Shown here: one piece after another, positions 17,575 to 25,719 of the stretch
Layout of the letters: each line of letters starts with the position of its first letter
Position numbering within the stretch: the first letter of the stretch is position 1
Origin: JBMNQS01 sp050944255
GTDB taxonomy: Bacteria; Bacillota; Clostridia; Christensenellales; Maliibacteriaceae
Assembly: GCA_050944255.1 (NCBI GenBank)
Contig: JBMNQS010000002.1
Span: 4,967 to 68,966 of the forward strand
Length of the DNA stretch: 64,000 nucleotides
Reading direction: 5' to 3'
Notes under the pieces: generated by a model
Told to the model about the DNA's origin: nothing
The model's database searches: none
What the model saw: only the letters and a program-made list of their open reading frames with translations
Translations under genes and position numbers: made by a program

Positions 17575-17607
17575 AAGGCTCGCGGATAATCCGCGAGCCT
17601 TTTTTAT
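17575..17607 (+). terminator. Intrinsic terminator of rplS
   Basis: A perfect 12-bp stem (17575-17586 with 17590-17601, arms AAGGCTCGCGGA/TCCGCGAGCCTT) with loop TAA and then TTTTTATT. Confidence 0.93.
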
Positions 17608-17671
17608 TGGTCCGTCAGGGCTGGTAAGGATAACGCCTTGCGCCGGTTGCAGGCTCAATTGCATGATTGCC

Positions 17672-17700
17672 TTGGAAGAATCCGGCAGATGGGGTATAAT
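17672..17700 (+). promoter_or_regulatory. Promoter for the rbgA operon
   Basis: TTGGAA (17672-17677), a 17-bp spacer and a perfect TATAAT (17695-17700). The rbgA start is about 30 bp downstream. Confidence 0.7.
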
Positions 17701-17730
17701 AGGATAAATTGTGATAAAAAGGTGAGTGCG

Positions 17731-18588
17731 TTGCAGATACAATGGTATCCCGGCCATATGACAAAGGCCAAAAGGATGTTGCAGGAGCAGCTTCGGCGCG
17801 TGGACGCGGTGCTGATCCTTCTGGACGCGCGCATCCCCGCTTCCAGCCTGAACCCGGATATCGAGGCCATGATGCGAGACAAAAAGCGGCTTATTCTTTT
17901 GAATAAAGCCGATTTGGCCGACCCCGATACCACGGTGCAGTGGAAGCGCTACTACAAACAGGCGGGTATGGATGTGCTGGAGCTGACCAGCACGCGCAAA
18001 AATGCCCGCAAACAGGTATTGTCGGCCGTTGAGGCAGCCGTAAAGGGCCGCGTTGACGCCATGGCCAAAAAGGGCGTAAAAAAGATCGTCCGGGTGATGG
18101 TGGCGGGGGTGCCCAACGTGGGTAAATCCACGCTGATCAATATGCTGGCGGGCGGGGCCATGACCCGCACCGCCGACAGGCCCGGCGTCACCCGCGGGCG
18201 GCAGTGGATCCGCATGGGCGATTATCTGGAGCTTTTAGATACGCCGGGCCTCCTGTGGCCCAAATTCGACGATCCGGTGACGGGGATGCATCTGGCCTTC
18301 TGCGGGAGCATACGCGACGAGATCACCGAGGCCTGGCAGCTCTGCTGCGCGCTGCTGGATGAACTGAAAGAGCAGGCGCCGCAACAGCTCGCGCAGCGGT
18401 ATAAACTGGCTTCCTTGGCCGATACCGGCGAGGAAATATTGATCGATATATCGAAAAAGCGGGGTTTTTTGCTCCGCGGCGGGCAGGTGGATACCGAGCG
18501 CGGCGCCCGCGTTGTGCTGGACGAATTCCGCGATGGGCGCATCGGGCGCATCAGCCTTGAAAAGCCGCCCGAGGGAGGCGCGGCATGA
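17731..18588 (+). CDS. rbgA: Ribosome biogenesis GTPase RbgA (YlqF)
   Basis: A 285-residue circularly permuted GTPase for late 50S assembly. The motif order is G4 first (LLNKADLADPD), then G1 (VMVAGVPNVGKSTLINML) and G3 (LLDTPGLLWP). The TTG at 17731 gives MQIQWYPGHMTKAKRML, the normal N-terminus, and has AGGTGA five bases upstream. The longer open frame from 17638 starts before the promoter and is unlikely. It overlaps rnhB by 4 bp. Confidence 0.95.
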   Translation: MQIQWYPGHMTKAKRMLQEQLRRVDAVLILLDARIPASSLNPDIEAMMRDKKRLILLNKADLADPDTTVQWKRYYKQAGMDVLELTSTRKNARKQVLSAVEAAVKGRVDAMAKKGVKKIVRVMVAGVPNVGKSTLINMLAGGAMTRTADRPGVTRGRQWIRMGDYLELLDTPGLLWPKFDDPVTGMHLAFCGSIRDEITEAWQLCCALLDELKEQAPQQLAQRYKLASLADTGEEILIDISKKRGFLLRGGQVDTERGARVVLDEFRDGRIGRISLEKPPEGGAA

Positions 18589-19223
18589 CCGAAAAAGAGC
18601 GGCTGCGGCTGCTGGAGATCACCAAAATTGAGCGTGAGCTGATGGACGGCGGCATAACCATGATCGCCGGCATGGACGAAGTGGGCAGGGGCCCCCTGGC
18701 GGGACCGGTGACGGTGGCCTGCGTGGTGCTGCCCGTGGACAGTCCCATCGCCCATGTGAAGGACTCCAAAAAGCTCACCCCGAAGCGGCGCGAGGAGCTC
18801 TACGATCAGATCATGCGCGCGGCCGCCTGCGTGGCCGTCATATCCGAGGACGAGGCCGCCATCGATGCGATCAATATCCTGGCGGCCACAAGGCGCGCCA
18901 TGGAAAAGGCGGCGGCGGAACTAAATCCGGTTCCGGACGTCTTTTTAGTGGACGCGCTGGACAATCTGAATCTGCCCGCGCGCGGCCGGGCCATCATCGG
19001 GGGCGACGCGCTGTGCTACAGCATTGCCGCGGCGTCTATTATCGCCAAGGTCCGTCGCGACAGGTACATGCTTGAAATGGACAAACTGTATCCACGCTAC
19101 GGCTTCGCCAGAAACAAGGGGTACGGCACGGCGGAACACATCGCGGCCATCAAGGCGCACGGCCCGTGCCCGATACACAGAAAGAGCTTCCTGAAAAAAA
19201 TCCTCGGTGAGCGGCATGGATAA
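18585..19223 (+). CDS. rnhB: Ribonuclease HII
   Basis: A 212-residue enzyme that cleaves RNA in RNA-DNA hybrids and at single ribonucleotides. The catalytic acidic residues are in IAGMDEVGRGPLAGPV, and the later VDALDNLNLP and GDALCYSIAAASIIAKV motifs match the family. It is coupled to rbgA by a 4-bp overlap and overlaps the following gene by 8 bp. Confidence 0.95.
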   Translation: MTEKERLRLLEITKIERELMDGGITMIAGMDEVGRGPLAGPVTVACVVLPVDSPIAHVKDSKKLTPKRREELYDQIMRAAACVAVISEDEAAIDAINILAATRRAMEKAAAELNPVPDVFLVDALDNLNLPARGRAIIGGDALCYSIAAASIIAKVRRDRYMLEMDKLYPRYGFARNKGYGTAEHIAAIKAHGPCPIHRKSFLKKILGERHG

Positions 19224-19563
19224 AATCTCTCTTGGCAAAAGCGGGGAAGACCGTGCGGCGGATTACTTTGTATCGCAGGGATATAGTGTGCTGGAGCGGA
19301 ATTTCCGTACGCGCCGCGGCGAGATCGACCTGATCGTCCAAAGAGACGGCATTTTGGCGTTCGTGGAGGTCAAGACGCGCGCCGGCCGACGTTTCGGCGC
19401 GCCCATGGAGGCCGTAACCGCAAAAAAACGAATAACCATCATCAAGGTGGCGCAGGAATATATGCAGAAAAACCCGGACAGTTCCCATCAACAAATGCGC
19501 TTTGATGTGGTAGAATGTATGCAGCATACGCTGAAGCATTTGCCTGATGCCTACAGGCCATAG
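19216..19563 (+). CDS. YraN/UPF0102 family endonuclease-like protein
   Basis: A 115-residue protein with the restriction-endonuclease-like core LGKSGEDRAADYFVSQGYSV, then GEIDLIVQRDGILAFVEVKT, which holds the E-x(n)-D-x(n)-E-x-K residues of this fold. Function is unproven, though it commonly follows rnhB. The ATG at 19216 sits 4-5 bases after GGTGAG; a GTG at 19207 would add three residues. Confidence 0.9.
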   Translation: MDKISLGKSGEDRAADYFVSQGYSVLERNFRTRRGEIDLIVQRDGILAFVEVKTRAGRRFGAPMEAVTAKKRITIIKVAQEYMQKNPDSSHQQMRFDVVECMQHTLKHLPDAYRP

Positions 19564-19595
19564 CCCCCGCAGAAAGCAAATTTTGGAGGCAACTT

Positions 19596-22500
19596 ATGTC
19601 CTTGAAAAAGAAAGTCTTTATATGCGTTGTCCTGATCATTTTTCTGATCGGCCTTTCGCCTGCCGCGCTTGCGGACGACGACCTTCCCGACTACAGCGGC
19701 GATAAAAACATGTGGGTCATGAACCAGGGGGACATGATCATGGACGCCTGGATCTTCTGGCCGATGCTTTTGATGATTTGCCTGCTTTTCGGCGGGCTCG
19801 GTTTTTACGTGCTGAAACAATGGGGGAGAGAGGATCGGAGCCTCTTAGAGGACAGGCCGGAAAAAACATTCGTTATCGGGGTTTTCGCCGCCGCCGTCAT
19901 CCTGCGCATGGTGCTGGCGATGGTATTTTGGGGGCATGGAACCGATATGTCCTGCTTTTCCGCCTGGGCGCTGCGCATGGTGGGCCTGGGTCCCGCGGAA
20001 TTCTACGCGCCGGAGTATTTCTCCGACTACCCCCCGGGCTACATGCTGGTGCTGGGGGCGCTTGGGCTCATTGTCAACGGCCTTGGCCTTGCGCATACGC
20101 AGCCGCTGTTCTGGCTGATCATCAAGCTGCCGGCTATTATCTGCGACGTGCTGCTGGCCTACGTGCTCTACAGGTATATAGCCAGGCGCTATGGCCCGAA
20201 AAAGGGTTTTCTGTTCGCGCTGCTGTTACTGCTCAATCCGGCCCTGTGGGGCAATTCGGCCCTGTGGGGGCAGATCGATTCGGTGCTGACGCTGCTTCTG
20301 GTGATGTGCTTTATCATGCTGGACGAGGACAAGCTGTGGCAGGGCTGCCTCCTTTTTACGCTGGCGCTTTTGATCAAGCCGCAGGCGCTGATGGTGGGGC
20401 CGGCGCTCCTGTGGTACGCCGTGGATTATTTCAGGCGGCACAAGAAGGCGGCTATACGGCCCGCGCTGACGGCGCTGGCGGTGACCGTCCCCACGGTGGT
20501 TGCCGCCGCATTGCCCTTTAGCCCGAACCAGCACTGGAGCTGGCTGTTTGAAAAATATGCCGAGACGATGCGGTCGTATTCGGTGTCCACGCTGAACGCG
20601 CCCAACGTGTTCGGACTGTTCAATTTGAACTTCCTGCACAGCGACGCCGTCAGTTCGCTGGGATTGACCTATTCGCATCTGGGGTGGCTGGGCATCGCCG
20701 TATCCTTCGCGCTCACATTCTGGGTATGCTGGAAAAACCGCGGGGAAAAGGGCGCTTTGATGCTCTCCTCGGCGGTGATGATCATCGCGGCGTTTATGCT
20801 GGGCCCCAATATGCACGAACGCTACATTTTTCCGGGCATCATTTTCCTGTTCTTCGCCGCCGCGCAGAAAAAGAACCTGTGGTACGGCGTGATTGCCAGC
20901 GCTTTGTCGGTGGTGCAGTTCATCACCATTATGGTGGTGCTGCGGGTGTTTCTGCTTCCGGACAATTACCCGCTGTTTCCGCTGTTGTCGCTGGCGAATA
21001 TGGTGCTGTTTATCTGGCTGATGGCCATAGCTTTGCGGGAGGATAAAATCATGGATGCGCAAGAACGCAGATTGATCAGGGAAGAAAGGCGGCAGCGAAG
21101 AAAAGAGCGCCTGAGGCAAAGGACCCTCGGGGAAGACAAGCCCTACAAGAAGGTGAAATGGACGCGCATCGATATCATTTTGATAGCGCTTCTGACGCTG
21201 TCCTACGGCGTGGTAGGCATGAGCCGCCTGGGCGAAAAGGAATTTCCCCAGACGTTCTGGAAGCCGGAAAGCCGGAAAATGCAGTACATTCTCGATTTCG
21301 GCTACAGCGTAGAATTTGATATGACGGCGACACTGGCCTCCATCAACGACGGCAAGTATACGCTTTCCTTCTCCGATGATCCGCAAAGCTGGGACCAGGA
21401 AGAGTACGACGTGGAACAGGAAGTGGTCTTTACCGACTTTTTCACCTGGAATCAGGTGGATCTTTCGGGCAAAACGGCCCGTTATGTCCGCATCACGCCG
21501 GATACCCTCGGTTTCCGTATGCTGGAAATGGGCTTTGTGGACGTCTCGGGCAACATCATCACACCGGTGATATACGAGGCGCCCCAGGAGGAAGAGCCCC
21601 TGAGCCATGCCTTTGACGAGCAGTATCTGGTCAAAAAAAACACCGAGTATATGTCCAGCATGTACTTCGACGAAATCTACCACGCCCGGACCGCCTATGA
21701 GCAGATCCGCGGCTGGAGAATCTATGAATTGACCCATCCGCCCCTTGGCAAGAACATCATGATGCTGGGCATTGAGCTCTTCGGCATGACGCCCTACGGC
21801 TGGCGCTTTACCGGAGCACTGGTGGGCGCACTCATGGTGCCGGCCATGTACGTGCTGGGAAAACTGCTCTTTGGAAAGAGCCGGTACGCATTCATCACCG
21901 CGTTTTTGATGGCGGTGGACTTCATGCATTACGCCCAGACACGCATCGCCACCATCGATTCCTATTCGGTATTATGGATCATCCTCATGTACATCTTCAT
22001 GTGGCTGTACCTCAAGGGCAACTTCTACGACACGAAGCTGTGGAAGACACTGGTGCCCCTGGCGTTTTGCGGCATCTTCTTCGGGATCGGCGCGGCCACC
22101 AAATGGATTTGCATCTACGCCGGCGGCGGCCTTGCGGTGCTGTTTTTCTTCACGCTGCTGCGGCGCTGGCAGGAATACCGCTTCGCCAAAAAAAATCTGT
22201 ACGGCGATACGAACATCACCGCGCAGATGCGCTATGAGCACATCGTCAGCCGCTTCCCCAAAAATGTGCTGATCACAATCGCATGGTGCCTTCTGTTCTT
22301 TATAGTGGTGCCGTGCCTGATCTACTACGCGTCCTACGCGCCCTATGTGGGCACGCCCAACCATCAGGACATGAACCAGCTTGAAATCGTACTGAACAAC
22401 CAGCAGTACATGTGGAAATACCACCGATACGACGTGCTGGAATTGGTGGGCGACACGCCGCATCCCTATGAATCCAGGTGGTATACGTGGCCCGTCATGG

Positions 22501-23000
22501 TGCGCCCCATCTTCTACTTCATGGGTGAAAATATGGGTGAAGGGCTCACCGCGGGCATCTCCTCCTTCGGCAACCCGGCCGTATGGTGGGTGGGCCTCAT
22601 CGCCGTATTCTACGCCGTCTGGGCGCAGATAAACCGCCGAAGAAAGCCGGAACTCTACTGCGTGAACGAGCATCCCTCAAGCGATCTGCGTACGTTCATC
22701 TGGATCGCCCTTGCGGCGCAGTTTCTGCCCTGGACTATCGTGCCGCGCTCCACGTACATCTACCACTACTTTGCCAGCGTGCCCTTTATCATACTGCTGA
22801 TCGTGCTGATGATCAAGGATTTCCTGGAGCCAAGGCCCGAAAGCAAGGCGCGGCAGTGGACCGTGGGCATTTATCTGGTGGCGGCGCTTGTGCTCTTTGG
22901 GATGTTCTACCCGCTTTTAACCGGCATTGTGATTCCCACATGGTACGCCGCCGCGCTGCGCTGGCTGCCCTCCTGGGTGCTGTACAAGTATTGGGAATGA
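19596..23000 (+). CDS. Two-module membrane glycosyltransferase (GT-C N-module, sandwich domain, PMT C-module)
   Basis: An 1134-residue multi-pass protein. Residues 1-27 look like a signal peptide or first membrane helix. Residues about 85-480 form a GT-C type polyprenol-phosphate-dependent transferase with SDYPPGYMLVLG and LWGNSALWGQIDSVL. A charged linker (about 485-515) and one helix lead to a beta-rich discoidin-like stretch at about 550-655. The C-terminal half is a protein O-mannosyltransferase-type module with MYFDEIYHARTAYEQIRGW (acidic DE pair near 690) and the ELTHPPLGKNIMMLG motif. Related single-module enzymes move sugars from lipid carriers to proteins or envelope polymers on the outer face. 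It stands 32 bp behind yraN. Sugar donor and acceptor are unknown. Confidence 0.85.
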   Translation: MSLKKKVFICVVLIIFLIGLSPAALADDDLPDYSGDKNMWVMNQGDMIMDAWIFWPMLLMICLLFGGLGFYVLKQWGREDRSLLEDRPEKTFVIGVFAAAVILRMVLAMVFWGHGTDMSCFSAWALRMVGLGPAEFYAPEYFSDYPPGYMLVLGALGLIVNGLGLAHTQPLFWLIIKLPAIICDVLLAYVLYRYIARRYGPKKGFLFALLLLLNPALWGNSALWGQIDSVLTLLLVMCFIMLDEDKLWQGCLLFTLALLIKPQALMVGPALLWYAVDYFRRHKKAAIRPALTALAVTVPTVVAAALPFSPNQHWSWLFEKYAETMRSYSVSTLNAPNVFGLFNLNFLHSDAVSSLGLTYSHLGWLGIAVSFALTFWVCWKNRGEKGALMLSSAVMIIAAFMLGPNMHERYIFPGIIFLFFAAAQKKNLWYGVIASALSVVQFITIMVVLRVFLLPDNYPLFPLLSLANMVLFIWLMAIALREDKIMDAQERRLIREERRQRRKERLRQRTLGEDKPYKKVKWTRIDIILIALLTLSYGVVGMSRLGEKEFPQTFWKPESRKMQYILDFGYSVEFDMTATLASINDGKYTLSFSDDPQSWDQEEYDVEQEVVFTDFFTWNQVDLSGKTARYVRITPDTLGFRMLEMGFVDVSGNIITPVIYEAPQEEEPLSHAFDEQYLVKKNTEYMSSMYFDEIYHARTAYEQIRGWRIYELTHPPLGKNIMMLGIELFGMTPYGWRFTGALVGALMVPAMYVLGKLLFGKSRYAFITAFLMAVDFMHYAQTRIATIDSYSVLWIILMYIFMWLYLKGNFYDTKLWKTLVPLAFCGIFFGIGAATKWICIYAGGGLAVLFFFTLLRRWQEYRFAKKNLYGDTNITAQMRYEHIVSRFPKNVLITIAWCLLFFIVVPCLIYYASYAPYVGTPNHQDMNQLEIVLNNQQYMWKYHRYDVLELVGDTPHPYESRWYTWPVMVRPIFYFMGENMGEGLTAGISSFGNPAVWWVGLIAVFYAVWAQINRRRKPELYCVNEHPSSDLRTFIWIALAAQFLPWTIVPRSTYIYHYFASVPFIILLIVLMIKDFLEPRPESKARQWTVGIYLVAALVLFGMFYPLLTGIVIPTWYAAALRWLPSWVLYKYWE

Positions 23001-23012
23001 GGAGGACCGCCT

Positions 23013-24560
23013 TTGCTTGCCAGGATAAAAAGTTTCGGGCTTTCCGGACTGGAAGGCTACCTTGTGGAGGTGGAGGCCGACATCTCCACCGGCCTTCCTT
23101 CTTTTGATACCGTGGGACTGCCCGATGCGGCGGTGAAGGAATCCAGGGAGCGGGTCCGCTCGGCGCTGAAAAACAGCGGCTTTGATTTTCCTCTGGCGCG
23201 CATTACGGTAAACCTGGCGCCGGCGCACCTGCGCAAGGAGGGGCCCATCTACGACCTGCCCATCGCCATCGGCATCCTGGTGGCCACGGGGCAGGTGCCC
23301 GGGGAGGCCGTAAGGGACACGCTGATACTGGGCGAGCTTTCCCTGGGCGGCGAAGTGCGGCGCGTGCTGGGCGTGCTGCCGATGATGATCTCCGCCAGGA
23401 AGCAGGGCATTACAAAGGTGATCCTGCCGGGGGACAACGTCAACGAGGCGGCCTGCATCGACGGACTGGAAGTCTATGCGGCGGAGAACTTGTCCGAACT
23501 GGCCGGCGCGCTGTGCGGGCACGGCGAGCTTGTCCGGGTGCCCCACGCCGTATGGGACAGCCGGACGGTTGCGCAGCAGGCCCGCTATGAACTGGATTTA
23601 GCGCAGGTCAAAGGCCAGCAGAGCGCCAAGCGGGCGCTGGAGATCGCCGCGGCGGGCGGCCATAACCTATTGATGGTGGGACCGCCGGGCTCCGGAAAGA
23701 CCATGATGGCCCGGTGCCTGCCGTCGATACTCCCGGCCATGAGTTTTGAAGAGGCGCTGGAAGTCACGAAAATACACAGTGTGGCCGGCATGCTGGCGTC
23801 CGGCGACGGGCTCCTCAGCGTTCGCCCGTTCCGCGCGCCGCACCATACCGCCAGCGTGCCCGCCATGATGGGCGGCGGCGTCACCGCCAGGCCCGGCGAG
23901 ATCAGCCTGGCACATCTAGGGGTGCTCTTCCTGGACGAATTCCCGGAGTTCCCCAAGCAGGTGCTGGAGTCTCTGCGCCAGCCGCTGGAGGACGGTACCA
24001 TCCACGTGGCCAGGATCAACGCTAGCGTCTTGTATCCGGCCAGGGTGATGCTGGTGGCGTCCATGAATCCGTGCCCCTGCGGCCATCTGGGCAGCGGCCG
24101 GCACGTATGCAAGTGTACGCCGTACCAGATCGCCGTCTACAGGCGGCGCATCAGCGGCCCTCTTCTGGATAGGATCGATATGCAGATTGAGGTGGACCCG
24201 GTGCCGGTATCGGCCCTTTCGGACGCGGCGCAGGGGGAGGAGCCCTCCAGTGAGGTCAGAAAGCGGGTGGAGGCGGCCAGGGCGCTGCAAAGGGAGCGAT
24301 ACAAGGGCGAGACGGGCATCTACAGCAACACGCAGTTGGATGCAAAGCGGCTGCCGCAGTACGCCCTGATGCAGGACGCGGCCAAAGAAATGCTGGAGCG
24401 CGCCTTCGAGCTTTTGAAGCTGTCCGCCAGGGCCCACAGCCGGATCATCAAAGTGGCCAGAACCATCGCCGATCTCGCGGGCACCGATACCGTAGGCGTA
24501 GAGCAGATTTCCGAGGCCATACGGTACCGGTCGCTGGACCGGAAACACTGGGACGTCTGA
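23013..24560 (+). CDS. comM: YifB/ComM family Mg-chelatase-like AAA+ ATPase
   Basis: A 515-residue ATPase with an N-terminal ChlI-like domain (GLPSFDTVGLPDAAVKESRE) and a central AAA+ core with Walker A GPPGSGKTMMARCLPSILP and Walker B VLFLDEFPEF. In proteobacteria ComM is a branch-migration helicase for natural transformation; the Firmicutes role is less clear. The TTG at 23013 follows GGAGGA by six bases. It is followed by dprA, another recombination or uptake gene. Confidence 0.92.
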   Translation: MLARIKSFGLSGLEGYLVEVEADISTGLPSFDTVGLPDAAVKESRERVRSALKNSGFDFPLARITVNLAPAHLRKEGPIYDLPIAIGILVATGQVPGEAVRDTLILGELSLGGEVRRVLGVLPMMISARKQGITKVILPGDNVNEAACIDGLEVYAAENLSELAGALCGHGELVRVPHAVWDSRTVAQQARYELDLAQVKGQQSAKRALEIAAAGGHNLLMVGPPGSGKTMMARCLPSILPAMSFEEALEVTKIHSVAGMLASGDGLLSVRPFRAPHHTASVPAMMGGGVTARPGEISLAHLGVLFLDEFPEFPKQVLESLRQPLEDGTIHVARINASVLYPARVMLVASMNPCPCGHLGSGRHVCKCTPYQIAVYRRRISGPLLDRIDMQIEVDPVPVSALSDAAQGEEPSSEVRKRVEAARALQRERYKGETGIYSNTQLDAKRLPQYALMQDAAKEMLERAFELLKLSARAHSRIIKVARTIADLAGTDTVGVEQISEAIRYRSLDRKHWDV

Positions 24561-24570
24561 AGGAGGCTCT

Positions 24571-25689
24571 ATGGCGTACACCGAAAGGGAAAAGGCATGG
24601 ATATGGCTGTCCGGCTTCGAGGGCATGGACGCCCACAGGTTTGATTGCGTGCTGAGCGTTTTTCCTGATCCCAGGGACGTGATGGAGTCGGGGACCAGGG
24701 AAAACCTCTCTTTTTTGCAGAATCCGAAACTGATCGAAAAAATTCTTTCCCGCAGGTCCCGGGACTATTTGGACGATTATCTGGATATGCTGGATGAAAA
24801 GGGCATACGCTGCCTCATCCGCGAAAGCGGCGGCTTCCCGCCGATGCTCCGCGGCATCCCCATGGAGCCGGCGGTATTGTACGTGAAAGGACGGGACGAC
24901 GTGCCGCTTGAAAAATGCATCGCCATGGTCGGCTCCAGGCGGTGCAGCCGCTACGGCCTTGAAATGACGGGGCGCATCGCAAAGGGCCTGGCCGCCCAGG
25001 GCGTGGTTACCGTATCGGGCCTTGCCCGGGGCATCGATTCGGCCGCTCACCGCGCCAGCCTGGAGGCAGGCGGCATGACCATCGGCGTTTTGGGCTGCGG
25101 CGTGGACGTTGTCTACCCGGCGGAAAACGAAAGGCTCTTCCGGGACGTGATGGAGCGCGGCATGATCATCTCGGAATATCCGCCGGGCACGACTCCCCAT
25201 AAAATGAATTTTCCACCCAGAAACCGGATCATCAGCGGGCTTTCTTCCGGGGTAGTCCTGATCGAGGCGCAGGAGAAAAGCGGCACCATGATCACCGTGC
25301 GGCACGCCACGGAGCAGGGGCGCGAAGTTTTCGCCGTGCCGGCCAATATTACGTCCCCGCAAAGCTACTGGCCCAACCGGCTGATCCGCGAAGGCGCCGC
25401 GCTGGTGCTGGACGCGCAGGATATTCTGTCGGAGCTCAGATGGGATACCGTGGATAAAAAAGCGTCGGAAAAGGGACGCGAAACGCTGGAGGACCTGATC
25501 CTCGGCGACGAGGAGGCCCTGATCGTGGCGGCGCTGATGAAAGGCGAAATGATCGTGGATGAACTGTGCATGGTCACGGGTCTTTCGGCGCAAAATCTCA
25601 ATGTGCACTTGACAACGCTGGAAATGCAGGAAATAATAGAACAGTTCCCCGGCATGCGCGTAGCGCTGCATAACAAGTACGGGGTGTAA
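24571..25689 (+). CDS. dprA: DNA processing protein DprA
   Basis: A 372-residue Rossmann-fold protein that loads RecA on single-stranded DNA. It has MVGSRRCSRYGLEMTGRIAK, the SGLARGIDSAAHRASLEAGG motif and SGTMITVRHATEQGREVFAV. The C-terminal 70 residues form a winged-helix-like DprA domain. It lies between comM and topA, an arrangement known in Firmicutes. Confidence 0.95.
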   Translation: MAYTEREKAWIWLSGFEGMDAHRFDCVLSVFPDPRDVMESGTRENLSFLQNPKLIEKILSRRSRDYLDDYLDMLDEKGIRCLIRESGGFPPMLRGIPMEPAVLYVKGRDDVPLEKCIAMVGSRRCSRYGLEMTGRIAKGLAAQGVVTVSGLARGIDSAAHRASLEAGGMTIGVLGCGVDVVYPAENERLFRDVMERGMIISEYPPGTTPHKMNFPPRNRIISGLSSGVVLIEAQEKSGTMITVRHATEQGREVFAVPANITSPQSYWPNRLIREGAALVLDAQDILSELRWDTVDKKASEKGRETLEDLILGDEEALIVAALMKGEMIVDELCMVTGLSAQNLNVHLTTLEMQEIIEQFPGMRVALHNKYGV

Positions 25690-25719
25690 TACGCAGACAA
25701 TACACTATAGGAGGAATTT

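Noticed and set aside
20226..21929. A 567-codon open frame on the minus strand inside the glycosyltransferase gene
   Set aside because: It is fully antisense to a gene with clear domains, is His/Arg/Gln-rich, has no ribosome binding site and looks like a GC-rich shadow frame.
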